22,579 nucleotides of DNA. Source: a virus. Location of the stretch: positions 1 through 22,579 of IMG/VR virus record IMGVR_UViG_3300033571_017587, one strand, 5' to 3'. Shown piece by piece: positions 13,713 through 21,955 of the stretch. A program made the translations under genes and the position numbers. Under the pieces are notes generated by a model that saw nothing but the letters and a program-made list of their open reading frames with translations, was not told the origin of the DNA and made no database searches. Position 1 is the stretch's first letter; each line of letters begins with the position of its first letter.

Positions 13713-15362
13713 TTAATAATTACTATCTTCTTCAGGCCATAATTCAGAATAACTATCAACTTTATTAGCTACGATTTCGTTTATATATGTTTCTTGTGTA
13801 AACAAATGAGTCACATGTGTAATTAACCATTGTCCTAAAAATCTATCGTCAAACGGATTTACATCACCAGACGCAGTACGATCAATAAATATAAATTTTC
13901 CGGGAGTTCTTATTGTTAATCCTAAAGTTTGAAAAGAAATAGATTGATTTAAAAATATAGCATCTAAAATCATTTGATGTAAAGGAGCATCATGTAAAGA
14001 ATAAGGTCCGGTTATAGAAAATTCATTTTTAGTCATTTGTCCGGTTGTTTTTGTTTTATTTAAACTTATTAATATTTGTGGTTTTTGATTACCATTGGAT
14101 TTTTTAAAATTATATAAACCAAGTTTAGCCAATTCTTTTAATTTCTCAATTACTTTTTTTGCAGTATTATTTTTCTTTTTTAAATTAAAAAACCCAGTAT
14201 GTTCATCAAAATAACATAATGGAGAATTTAATATTCTAGCATCGTCTAAAGATACCATAGGAGAATAATTATATTTTGTTATTTTTGAAGCAACTATAGA
14301 TGTAAAATTTTTAGTTTGTGTTCCAATTGAAGCATCGGCTCTTGGTATATACGGTGTGCTATTACTGGTATTTCCCGTTGTTTCGGATGAATCGGGAGCT
14401 AAACCATCTTCCAAAATTAATCTTTCCACTTGTTCATCTGTAGATTTTTTAAAATACTCTGACAGTGAAATTAAATGCCATCCTTTATCTTCACTATTTC
14501 TACCATAATCAAGTAATACCGGAAAATCATCTGAAGATTTACAATGTGATAATATATAAAACATATCATCCAAAGCCGTAGAATTTGCACTCGGATGAAA
14601 TGAAACTTTATTGTTAGAATCACCAACATCCCATTGTTGCGTTTTATCAAAATCAATACTAGGCTTATCGATACTTCCATTTTGATCAAATCCAATTTTT
14701 ATTTTTTCCATCGTATCACCATTAGTTGAAACTAAAGTTAATAAATCCTTTAAAGCATCATTGGGATTTATAGCAGCTTGTGAGTCTTTTAAAAATCTTG
14801 CTTGCGTTCCTAATCTTTTAGCCGACATGGTTGCAGATGACCATTCTAAATTTTTTTCTTTTAAAATTTGACATCTTTCGTCAATTAACATATACATCTT
14901 TTTCTTGATTTGAACATTTGGTGTTGGTAAATCTTGCATATCATAAACTACAAAATCATAGTCTAATTCCCAATATTTTTTTTCAAATTTAGCCGAACTA
15001 CCAGCACTTTTAATGGTTCCGTCTAAATTCATGTCAACGGGATATATTTTAATATGTATTCTATTTCTACCATCAGTTCTGTCTATATAAGGAGCTTTAA
15101 CATCTGTATTGTTTGGATCTGATGTTATTTTTTGAGCACCTCTTGCAAAAATTTCAAAATCAGAATTAAAAACTATTTCAGCTTTAGTAATCCAAGTAGA
15201 TAAACCTTCATGAATTTTAAGAGAATCAACAAAGAAAAAAGGAACATTTAATGGTTTTTGACCTTCAATTTGATTATACAATGATATTTCAATATAATAA
15301 TATTGATCTCTTACTTGATGATAAGTTCCTTTTTGATCTGTGTTGTTCATAGTATCAGCCAT
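13713..15362 (-). CDS. Baseplate hub protein, gp27-like candidate
   Basis: This 549-aa protein is beta-rich and large, compatible with the gp27/gpD family of tail-hub proteins that link tube and spike. Early residues hold a tube-like beta domain (YYYIEISLY, FFFVDSLKIHEGLSTW, ITKAEIVFN). The end has GQWLITHVTHLFTQETYINEI, matching the family's closing pattern in which a strand 'G.w.I..v.H.f....y...i' completes the hub ring. A Ser/Thr/Pro-rich linker lies near residues 320-345. T4 gp27 is 391 aa, so this version has insertions. The start at 15362 (ATGGCTGAT) follows the preceding stop by two bases; an in-frame TTG at 15371 was discarded because ATG is used throughout. It lies downstream of the tube-like gene. 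Hub identity is likely but not secure. Confidence 0.7.
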   Translation of the reverse strand: MADTMNNTDQKGTYHQVRDQYYYIEISLYNQIEGQKPLNVPFFFVDSLKIHEGLSTWITKAEIVFNSDFEIFARGAQKITSDPNNTDVKAPYIDRTDGRNRIHIKIYPVDMNLDGTIKSAGSSAKFEKKYWELDYDFVVYDMQDLPTPNVQIKKKMYMLIDERCQILKEKNLEWSSATMSAKRLGTQARFLKDSQAAINPNDALKDLLTLVSTNGDTMEKIKIGFDQNGSIDKPSIDFDKTQQWDVGDSNNKVSFHPSANSTALDDMFYILSHCKSSDDFPVLLDYGRNSEDKGWHLISLSEYFKKSTDEQVERLILEDGLAPDSSETTGNTSNSTPYIPRADASIGTQTKNFTSIVASKITKYNYSPMVSLDDARILNSPLCYFDEHTGFFNLKKKNNTAKKVIEKLKELAKLGLYNFKKSNGNQKPQILISLNKTKTTGQMTKNEFSITGPYSLHDAPLHQMILDAIFLNQSISFQTLGLTIRTPGKFIFIDRTASGDVNPFDDRFLGQWLITHVTHLFTQETYINEIVANKVDSYSELWPEEDSNY

Positions 15363-15364
15363 AA

Positions 15365-15955
15365 CTAACAAGATGCTTGATTGACATCTTTTAATAATTC
15401 AACTTCTAACTGATTAAAAACAAAAGTAACATTTGAATTAATTTCAGATGGATCTTGATTATTAAAATTTATTTCACTTAAACTGATTGGAAATGCGTTA
15501 GAATAAGAAAAAGAAATAATTTTATTATTATATTCATCAATGCCATAAATTTTAAAATTCGAAGTATAATTAGACATTGGATTAATTAATTTTTCTCCAT
15601 TATCAACAATGTTATGTGCAGTTGTTTTAGATGTTTTATAATTATTTAACAAATTAAGCCAATTCCAAATAGCCCAATAGTTTTTATATCCATTATCAAT
15701 TAAAAATTTTATTTGCAACGGGTCATATGCTGGTCTTGAAAAAGATGAAGTTTTATAAAATTGTCCACCAAAAGGAACATCCACCGCAGGTACATTGATA
15801 GCAGGTACAGGTGAGCCTATTATTGATAATTGTAAAGGGTCAATTTTAAAATTATCACTAATAATTCTATCATAATTCTTTTTCAGAGCTAATGGAATAT
15901 CCAAAACTAAAATGAATTTATCACTACGTGATCTATTTAACGGTGTTTGTAACAT
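15365..15955 (-). CDS. Tail tube protein-like (gp19 family)
   Basis: This 196-aa protein resembles T4-like tail-tube proteins (T4 gp19 is 163 aa), which stack as hexamers around the DNA channel. Supporting features are a strand with DKFILVLDIP, a VPAVDVPFGGQFYKTSSF segment, the hydrophobic helix WAIWNWLNLLNN, and a terminal strand series (FSYSNAFPISLSEINF, SNVTFVFNQLEVELL) usual for these folds. In related phages a gp19 paralogue sits near the hub genes as a tube-initiator-like protein, so it could be either the main tube subunit or such a paralogue. It follows the terminase gene by nine bases, and the hub gene begins two bases after its stop. Compact and without signal peptide. Confidence 0.75.
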   Translation of the reverse strand: MLQTPLNRSRSDKFILVLDIPLALKKNYDRIISDNFKIDPLQLSIIGSPVPAINVPAVDVPFGGQFYKTSSFSRPAYDPLQIKFLIDNGYKNYWAIWNWLNLLNNYKTSKTTAHNIVDNGEKLINPMSNYTSNFKIYGIDEYNNKIISFSYSNAFPISLSEINFNNQDPSEINSNVTFVFNQLEVELLKDVNQASC

Positions 15956-15964
15956 AATATTTTA

Positions 15965-17854
15965 TTAAATTAGAATTGCTGGTCGCCATTCTTCTCCATT
16001 ATATAATTTATCCTTATTATCTTTATTGTCTTTATCGATTGTTTCTACCATTGGTGGTTCAGGACCAACATTTCCCCAGTTTGAAAGCCAACGTTGAAGC
16101 TGTAATGACTCTTGTTCAATTGTTATCGGTGCTTTCATGTCAAATTTACCCACAAAACTAACATTATTGTTAATAATATTATTAGTTTTTTTAAAATTTG
16201 AAACTTGACCGTAAAAAATTGGACTTTTTTTAATTAAATCGCTATTATCAACAAGAGGTTTAATTTTTAAAGGTCTACCTTGATCGTCAGTTTCAATAAT
16301 ATTGAAATATTTTGGTGCTATAGACGGATCTAAAATAAATAAACCCCATATTAAAGATAAAACTCTATCATCCAAATCTTCATCTTTTCTTTTACTAAAT
16401 GTAAAATTAGGATGTCTAACAAAATTAGTAAGTTCCAATAAAGTATCCATGTCATATAACGCTAAAGCTTTCAAACTATTAGCCCAATATCTAAAATTCG
16501 TAACGCCCCTATAGCGAGTATTGGTGTGATTGTGAATACCAAATCTTCCTTCTTTGTTGTAATGTTTACTCATACCGTCAAACTGATATGTAACAACTGA
16601 TTCATAATTGTGCGTGTGACACAATACGTCTAATACTTGTTGACCATTATTGTTGTTTTCAACAAGAATGGGTGGTCTACCCCAATCGTTAAGAATGCCC
16701 ATTAATCTTGTTCCAAAATGAAAAGGACTCATTTGATTTGTTGAATAAATTGCAACTTGTTTTATATTTGTAAGATCTGAAAAATCTAAAATTTGTGCAA
16801 CTGTATTGCTTCTTCCTATACCTTCACTGACATCAACGCCAATAGCATAAAAACTTTCGGGGTTTGGTTCATTAAAAACTTTATAATCACCATTATCCAT
16901 AACAAGTATGGGGTCTTTGCATTGTTCTTTTAATTTTTCTAATAATTCAGGATCAATTGCGGTTTTACCTTTGTCGTGAAATACATTTCCAAACTCTTGA
17001 TCAAAATCTTCTTTTGATCCAATAGCATCTATAGCATCAAGTTTCCAAGCTTCGTCTCTACCGGGAACTTCCCACCAATCAACTCGTTCTAAATGCCATT
17101 CGCTATTTGATTCTTGTGCTTGTTTATAAAGATCATAAAATTTATTATCTACACCATTAGGCGTACTAATAATCACAAGTTGTGATTTCTTAGAAGATGA
17201 AATAATAGGAATAGCCGATTTCCACAATTCTTTCATTAAATCATTAGGACAGTGTGCCATTTCATCTATAATAAGAAGATTACTTGAACTACCACGAGGT
17301 CCAGCACTTGATGTTGAACAAACCGTAATAGCCGAATCGTTTTCTAATTGAAAACCATCTTTTCTCCACGATTTAACGGATGGTTTCATCCAAATTGGAA
17401 GCTGTTCAAATGCCATTTTAATACGAGCAAAAATTTCTTTTGCGGTATCTTCTTTATTTGCAACAATAGTGATCCTCTTATCGTTCTGAAAACATACCAT
17501 CCACAGCGCATAAATGGTGATTGTAGTTGTTTTTCCACTTTGACGGCTAGATAAGACAACATTAAATCTATTAGTAGAAAATGCTTTCAAAAGACGTTTT
17601 TGATACTTTCTAAGTTCTATTTTTTGTTTTCCATCATCAAGAGTTGTGATGAAAAAATAATTTTCAGCGAAATGTAATATTTTTTTATTACATGTTTTAA
17701 TCTCCTCAATCATTTGAGGAGTCCATTTCATTTGAGCGTTACCTCTTAATAGATTTTCATTGCCTTTAAAGAAATTACCATCTACTAATATGTCTTCTGT
17801 TGAAATATTAGATAAATCCAATTCATTATTTTCATCTTTTTTCTTCCTTGGCAT
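15965..17854 (-). CDS. 17: Large terminase subunit (T4 gp17-like packaging ATPase/nuclease)
   Basis: This 629-aa protein is the motor that pumps DNA into the prohead and cuts it. The N-terminal ATPase has Walker A SRQSGKTT at 103-110 and Walker B LLIIDE at 193-198 with catalytic Glu198, and the coupling motif ISTPNG near 229-234. The C-terminal RNase H-like nuclease has Asp341 (GVDVSEG), Glu399 (ILVEN) and the Asp pair at 495-496 (DDRVLSL). Length is close to T4 gp17 (610 aa). In T4, gene 17 lies beside 16 and 18; here it is surrounded by baseplate and tube genes, and no small terminase is recognisable. The start at 17854 is 17 bases from a divergent plus-strand gene. All catalytic residues appear intact. 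Confidence 0.95.
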   Translation of the reverse strand: MPRKKKDENNELDLSNISTEDILVDGNFFKGNENLLRGNAQMKWTPQMIEEIKTCNKKILHFAENYFFITTLDDGKQKIELRKYQKRLLKAFSTNRFNVVLSSRQSGKTTTITIYALWMVCFQNDKRITIVANKEDTAKEIFARIKMAFEQLPIWMKPSVKSWRKDGFQLENDSAITVCSTSSAGPRGSSSNLLIIDEMAHCPNDLMKELWKSAIPIISSSKKSQLVIISTPNGVDNKFYDLYKQAQESNSEWHLERVDWWEVPGRDEAWKLDAIDAIGSKEDFDQEFGNVFHDKGKTAIDPELLEKLKEQCKDPILVMDNGDYKVFNEPNPESFYAIGVDVSEGIGRSNTVAQILDFSDLTNIKQVAIYSTNQMSPFHFGTRLMGILNDWGRPPILVENNNNGQQVLDVLCHTHNYESVVTYQFDGMSKHYNKEGRFGIHNHTNTRYRGVTNFRYWANSLKALALYDMDTLLELTNFVRHPNFTFSKRKDEDLDDRVLSLIWGLFILDPSIAPKYFNIIETDDQGRPLKIKPLVDNSDLIKKSPIFYGQVSNFKKTNNIINNNVSFVGKFDMKAPITIEQESLQLQRWLSNWGNVGPEPPMVETIDKDNKDNKDKLYNGEEWRPAILI

Positions 17855-17855
17855 C

Positions 17856-17865
17856 TTATTAATAA
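17856..17865. promoter_or_regulatory. Palindrome in the terminase/132-aa gene divergent gap
   Basis: TTATTAATAA is a perfect 10-bp palindrome in the 17-base gap between two divergent start codons (17854 minus, 17872 plus). It could serve both directions as an A/T leader or a protein-binding site. AT-only palindromes arise easily by chance in this DNA. Confidence 0.25.
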
Positions 17866-17871
17866 ATACTT

Positions 17872-18270
17872 ATGAGAAAAATGAATAAATCGACTCTTAA
17901 AACGGATAAAAATAATCTATTATTAGGTAAAAAAGATTTAATCTTAAATTATCAAAGTAAATGGTTGATTTATAAATTAAATCTTTTTGATAAAAAGGGA
18001 TTATGGTTAAAATTTCAAAATAAATTAAACGAATTGCATGAAAAAAACATGTTAAAAACAATAACAGACGATGATTTATTAGATTTTTCTTTAAAAAATT
18101 CACATATTGAATTTGAATTACATGCATTTGAAGATATAATGCAAAAACATAATTTATTTAAGATTAATGAAATTATATATTCATATTCAGATGGTAAAAA
18201 AACCAAAAACACTAAAAATATAGCTTATGTTAGGTTTTATTTTGAGTTAGAAGAATTTTTTAACTATTAA
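17872..18270 (+). CDS. Hypothetical protein, inverted island in the late block
   Basis: This 132-aa protein is unrecognised. It is Lys/Leu/Asn/Phe-rich and probably helical through residues 30-90 (LWLKFQNKLNELHEKN, DDDLLDFSLKNSHIEFELHAFEDIM), then ends with two strands (INEIIYSYSDG, IAYVRFYFELEEFF). No GIY-YIG, HNH or LAGLIDADG motif is present, so it is not an obvious homing endonuclease. It is very A-rich and lies on the plus strand opposite all adjacent late genes. It starts 17 bases from the divergent terminase gene and overlaps the converging gp53-like gene by 11 bases. A second in-frame ATG three codons in (17881) could be the start instead. The divergent placement suggests an early or independently expressed gene. 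Confidence 0.7.
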   Translation: MRKMNKSTLKTDKNNLLLGKKDLILNYQSKWLIYKLNLFDKKGLWLKFQNKLNELHEKNMLKTITDDDLLDFSLKNSHIEFELHAFEDIMQKHNLFKINEIIYSYSDGKKTKNTKNIAYVRFYFELEEFFNY

Positions 18271-18616
18271 TTTGAGCATTTAATGCTGATATAACAGGCC
18301 AGACAAATTCCTTTTTCAATAATTTAATTTTAGTTCCCTGTTCCGGTATCAATGTGGGATTTTGAATGTTATTATATTCACATATTAACCACCATAAATT
18401 CATTGTACCGTAATATCTGTATGATATTAAAACCCAAGTGTCATTTAATTTAACATAATAATCATCTTCTGCTGAACTATCATTAGCAGGTAAAATATTT
18501 ATCGATCTTAAAAAATTATAAAAGCGAGTTCCGTTATCATCTTCGTATATATTCAAGAAATTTTCATATCTGTAAATAGATAATTTAGGCAAATCTGTAA
18601 AGTCTGATTGTTTCAT
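18260..18616 (-). CDS. LysM-type baseplate wedge protein, gp53-like candidate
   Basis: This 118-aa protein matches the compact core of gp53-type wedge proteins. An N-terminal strand region (LSIYRYENFLNIYEDD) is followed by NDTWVLISYRYYGTMNLWWLICEYNNIQNP, the characteristic 'Y.G....WWLI...NNI.NP' step, and then LIPEQGTKIKLL, the end of a LysM-like fold. T4 gp53 is 196 aa; shorter versions are common. LysM-type folds here serve protein assembly in the baseplate rather than murein binding. I chose the ATG at 18616, five bases after the preceding stop, over an in-frame GTG at 18640. Its 3' end overlaps the plus-strand 132-aa gene by 11 bases. Another small LysM tail protein is the main alternative. 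Confidence 0.75.
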   Translation of the reverse strand: MKQSDFTDLPKLSIYRYENFLNIYEDDNGTRFYNFLRSINILPANDSSAEDDYYVKLNDTWVLISYRYYGTMNLWWLICEYNNIQNPTLIPEQGTKIKLLKKEFVWPVISALNAQINS

Positions 18617-18620
18617 ATTA

Positions 18621-19730
18621 TTATGGGTTTCCTGTTGCACGATTTACTATGTCTCCTAGAAAATCACCTGTTGCGTTAGCAGCATTAGTAAGTGTTTCTG
18701 CAATTGCACCACCATCAGTAACTGAAATTTTAGAACCCCCCATTGTACCAGCAAATACATTTGAACTTTGTGATAACAGATCGGTAAAAGTTATTGATAC
18801 TCTATATGCTTCAGGCATAATAATATTATTTGCACCATATCCATACCAATCACTCATAGCTCTTGTCGTACCAATGCTTTCTATTTTTAACTCACTAACT
18901 ACTGCTGCTGGCATATAAACACCGCCAATGGCATAAGCGTCAACTTCATAAATTTTCGGTGGTATAAATGTCATTAACGATGTTCTTGTTTTTAAATTTT
19001 GAAAGGTAAAAAGTTGAACAAAACTAAAATGTCTAAATGCTGATTTTAAATCTAATGTATTATATAAAGGAAACGATAATGTTATAGATTGCTGTGAAGT
19101 TGACTTATATTCTTTTGTATCTTCAAATCCAAATCCCGGAGTTAAAGCACCCATTACAGCACCACCCACAGCACCAATTAAAGCAGAACCTGCATTGTTA
19201 TTTTGACTAGATCCGCTAGATTGAGCACCAAAACTTTTAGCTAGAGACGAAAGACCCTGTGCATCATCCCAAGTATTACTAATTGTTCTCAATGGTTGTC
19301 CGCTGTTTATTAACCAAGGAAAATTATATTTAAAACCCGTGGGTTTAGCGGAATATAATTTTAAAAATGTATCTAAATTTTTTGCATTACTAGCACCAAC
19401 AACAGATCCAGCAGTACTTAAAACTGCACCAGTTTGTGTTAATAAATTTGATAATTGCGTTGCCCATGTTCCAAATTGAAGTTCTTTTTCTACACAGAAC
19501 ACAGAAGGAACTTCGTCTTTATTTCCCGTGTTAGACCAATACATGTCTTTTGATACATCCACAAGACCACTTCCGGTTTTTTCTAATACCGTGTATGGTG
19601 AACTATGAACTCCCAAGAAACTCATTTCTTTGTCTGTAGCTTTAAAATACTGTGCTGAACCACCAGAACTTCCACCAAAACTACCGTTTACACCACTAGC
19701 CCCATCTTGTGTTATAGCATCATTTGACAT
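18621..19730 (-). CDS. Baseplate tail-tube cap protein, gp48/gp54-like candidate
   Basis: This 369-aa protein has the length of T4 gp48 (364 aa) and lies directly after the tape-measure-like gene, as gp48 follows gp29 in T4. Residues 1-30 are Gly/Ser-rich. The mid part includes the strand SITLSFPLYNTLD. The C-terminal part has PPKIYEVDAYAIGG, IESIGTTRAM and PEAYRVSITFTDLLSQSSNVF; the last pattern (PEA..v.itF..L...s.n) is usual for tube-cap and tube-initiator proteins. Residues 180-202 form a glycine-zipper-like hydrophobic stretch (GSALIGAVGGAVMGALTPGF), which is odd for a tube protein and may be a linker or a membrane-active segment. It starts just after an 11-bp tandem repeat. The structural-family call is by pattern only. 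Confidence 0.7.
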   Translation of the reverse strand: MSNDAITQDGASGVNGSFGGSSGGSAQYFKATDKEMSFLGVHSSPYTVLEKTGSGLVDVSKDMYWSNTGNKDEVPSVFCVEKELQFGTWATQLSNLLTQTGAVLSTAGSVVGASNAKNLDTFLKLYSAKPTGFKYNFPWLINSGQPLRTISNTWDDAQGLSSLAKSFGAQSSGSSQNNNAGSALIGAVGGAVMGALTPGFGFEDTKEYKSTSQQSITLSFPLYNTLDLKSAFRHFSFVQLFTFQNLKTRTSLMTFIPPKIYEVDAYAIGGVYMPAAVVSELKIESIGTTRAMSDWYGYGANNIIMPEAYRVSITFTDLLSQSSNVFAGTMGGSKISVTDGGAIAETLTNAANATGDFLGDIVNRATGNP

Positions 19731-19750
19731 ATAAAATACTTATAAAATAC
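19730..19750. repeat. 11-bp tandem repeat filling the intergenic gap
   Basis: TATAAAATACT (19730-19740) is followed immediately by TATAAAATACG (19741-19751 region), so the 21-base gap between the tape-measure-like and tube-cap-like genes consists of two copies differing in the last base. The first copy overlaps the start codon of the gp48/54-like gene. It could be a simple duplication of the translation leader. Confidence 0.5.
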
Positions 19751-19751
19751 G

Positions 19752-21926
19752 TTAAATATAACCCCAATTCCTATTGTTTGAATTATTGGTATATGTCATT
19801 CTAGTTTCAAAGTTAACATCTCTTACTGGTTTAAGAAGATAATCTTTAATTCCCGTATTAGAACTTGGTGATTGTTGTGTTTGATTTATAACAGTAGTGC
19901 TTTGTGTGTTATTTTGTTTTTCAGAGTTTTTCTGTAATGTAGCTGTTAAATTATCCAAACTAGTTATTATTTTTTTGTTATCTTGACTAAGTGCAACGTT
20001 TTGAGCGACTACTTGATTTGAATTTTCTTCCGGTTTTGGTTCGTATTTTACGGATGGTGCTGGCATTACTGGTCCTACTGGTGTAATGACGGGTGTAATT
20101 TTTGGTTCTTTTTCTTTATTAGGCATCAATGCTTTTGAATATCTTTCATCTAAAACTTTACGTTCTTCTGGTGAAGCTTGTTGATATTTTGGTGAACTTC
20201 TCCATATTTCTTGTGGTGTTCTGTTATCTTCGGGACCCATAGCCTGACCGTCATTATAAGTCTTCATCAAATCTATTGTTTGTTCGCCTAATTTGTGAGT
20301 ATCTATTTTCTCCGCTACCCAATCAACAGCTTCTCCTATTTTACCAACCCAACCCAATGTTGGTATTTTACCAACCCAACCAAGTAGTGTTCCAAAAAAG
20401 CTTACAAGTTCAGATATTAAACTACCTAAACCACCAAAAAATCCAGCAATAACAGCTGTAGCTTTTTGTATCGGACCCAAAGCATCATCGTTTATAACCG
20501 AAAAAAATGTTTTAATCCCTGTTACAAAACCATCAATTAATTGTATAACTGGTATGGATATAAATCTAGCCAACCATTTTAAAGGCGCAATAAACATCTC
20601 TAATACTTTTCCAAGAGGACTAAAAAATTCAAAAAAACCTTGAATTGGTCCTTTAATTTTTGTTAATTGTTCTCCAAGATTTTTTACAAATTTGCTTACA
20701 TTTGATAATGGACCTTCTTCTTTAAACATATTACTAATATTAGTAAACCAACCTGAAACACGAGTTCTAAGATCTGTTATTGTTTGCCATGATGTTTTTA
20801 AAGCATTAGACATCCTAGCGTACATTCCTTCGGTTTTTACTAAAGATTCACCATAAGCATTTTGTGCTGTTGTTAATTTTGCAAAATTCTTTTCAAACCC
20901 CAGTTTTTCAAAAAAACTATTTTTAAATTTTGAAATTTCATCTAAAACACCGTTTTTAAATTTTGTAATACCTTCTGTTGTCGCTTTAATCGTTTCGTCT
21001 ATCCATTTATTAATTCCAAGTTTTTCTCCAATTTTAACAAACGGATCTATTAAAAATCTTTTAAGAGCTACACCAACTTGTTCAAGTTGTTTTCCAATTT
21101 TAGTAAAAATTTCACCAATAGTTATCACCATCCCTTTAACACTTTGATAAATTTTATATAATTTTTCGCCCATCCATACTATATCGGCTAATGCTAAAAG
21201 TAATATACTTGCGAGCCAACCGCTACCGCCGCCTTTAAAAGAATCTTTAATGTTTTTAATAATACTTGCAATTCCTTTATCCATGTTTTCGGTAAACGAA
21301 CTTAATGATTTATAGATAGGATCTAAAAGTGTTCTTAATATTTTTATACCTTCAGGATGGAAACTTACCCTTAATATTTGCTCTCCTATGTTTTTTTGCT
21401 CACCCGTATCATTTTGTTTGTTGATTTTACCAAAAAGATTATTAATATTATTTGGTAAATTTTTAAAAACTTCAGATAATTTAAAAAACATATCATCCTT
21501 TTTTCCATTCTCTTCGGTTTTTTCGTTTATTTTAATCTTTTTAACCCCATCGGGTAATAAATCCAAAATAGGAGATTTTTTTAATTTTTCAACATTCGTT
21601 TTTTCGTTTTTATAATTTTCGTCTTCAAGTTTTTGAAGTTTTTCTTCTCTTTCTTTTATTTCTTTATCTCTTTTTAATTTTTTTTCATAGTCAGCTATTT
21701 CTTTATCTTCTATATCTTTGATAAAACGTTCTCTAGCTTCACGGAGTTTTCTAGAACGTTGTTCAATCTCAGTTTCACCCTTTAAAGCCGCTTTTTTGAG
21801 TTCTATTAAAGCTAAATTTTGTTTATTAACATAATCTTGTTCTCTTTTATATTTTTCTGCCATCGCTTGAATAGCCGCAAGATCAGCCTCGTTAGGCTGT
21901 GTACCCGTAAACGTATTAAATGACAT
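19752..21926 (-). CDS. Tape-measure / gp29-like tail protein
   Basis: This 724-aa protein has tape-measure architecture. Residues about 21-115 are an intensely charged coiled coil (ERFIKDIEDKEIADYEKKLK). A hydrophobic helix follows at 237-251 (GWLASILLLALADIVW region), then long amphipathic helices with repeated Phe/Ile/Trp spacing through about 600, and a Gln/Asn/Ser-rich tail near 670-705 (NNTQSTTVINQTQQ). T4 gp29, the length-determining hub protein, is 590 aa and is followed by gp48, as this gene is followed by a gp48/54-like gene. A 9-codon duplication encodes LGWVGKI twice near residues 515-530. The start codon at 21926 lies in a perfect hairpin. There is no signal peptide. Tape-measure proteins diverge fast, so identification rests on architecture and order. 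Confidence 0.72.
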   Translation of the reverse strand: MSFNTFTGTQPNEADLAAIQAMAEKYKREQDYVNKQNLALIELKKAALKGETEIEQRSRKLREARERFIKDIEDKEIADYEKKLKRDKEIKEREEKLQKLEDENYKNEKTNVEKLKKSPILDLLPDGVKKIKINEKTEENGKKDDMFFKLSEVFKNLPNNINNLFGKINKQNDTGEQKNIGEQILRVSFHPEGIKILRTLLDPIYKSLSSFTENMDKGIASIIKNIKDSFKGGGSGWLASILLLALADIVWMGEKLYKIYQSVKGMVITIGEIFTKIGKQLEQVGVALKRFLIDPFVKIGEKLGINKWIDETIKATTEGITKFKNGVLDEISKFKNSFFEKLGFEKNFAKLTTAQNAYGESLVKTEGMYARMSNALKTSWQTITDLRTRVSGWFTNISNMFKEEGPLSNVSKFVKNLGEQLTKIKGPIQGFFEFFSPLGKVLEMFIAPLKWLARFISIPVIQLIDGFVTGIKTFFSVINDDALGPIQKATAVIAGFFGGLGSLISELVSFFGTLLGWVGKIPTLGWVGKIGEAVDWVAEKIDTHKLGEQTIDLMKTYNDGQAMGPEDNRTPQEIWRSSPKYQQASPEERKVLDERYSKALMPNKEKEPKITPVITPVGPVMPAPSVKYEPKPEENSNQVVAQNVALSQDNKKIITSLDNLTATLQKNSEKQNNTQSTTVINQTQQSPSSNTGIKDYLLKPVRDVNFETRMTYTNNSNNRNWGYI
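20337..20381. repeat. 18-bp direct repeat inside the tape-measure-like gene
   Basis: TATTTTACCAACCCAACC occurs at 20337-20354 and again at 20364-20381, exactly 27 bases (9 codons) apart. On the coding strand it gives two copies of LGWVGKI. It is a recent in-frame duplication or a preserved protein repeat. Confidence 0.85.
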
Positions 21927-21951
21927 ATATACTACTTATTGTAGTATATAT
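21925..21951. promoter_or_regulatory. 11-bp perfect hairpin covering the tape-measure-like start codon
   Basis: ATATATACTAC (21925-21935) pairs fully with GTAGTATATAT (21941-21951), loop TTATT. It occupies nearly the whole 29-base gap between the gp26-like stop (21956) and the tape-measure-like ATG (21926-21924). On the minus-strand message the A and U of the start codon are inside the stem, so folding would hide the start; a translational switch or processing signal are plausible. Confidence 0.5.
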
Positions 21952-21955
21952 ATTT

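Noticed and set aside
17872-18270. Homing endonuclease inserted by the terminase gene
   Set aside because: No HNH, GIY-YIG or LAGLIDADG motif, and the neighbouring terminase is intact.
18275-18287. AGCATT-T-AATGCT palindrome near the convergent 18260-18270 junction
   Set aside because: With a one-base centre it cannot form a useful RNA hairpin, and no T-tract follows.
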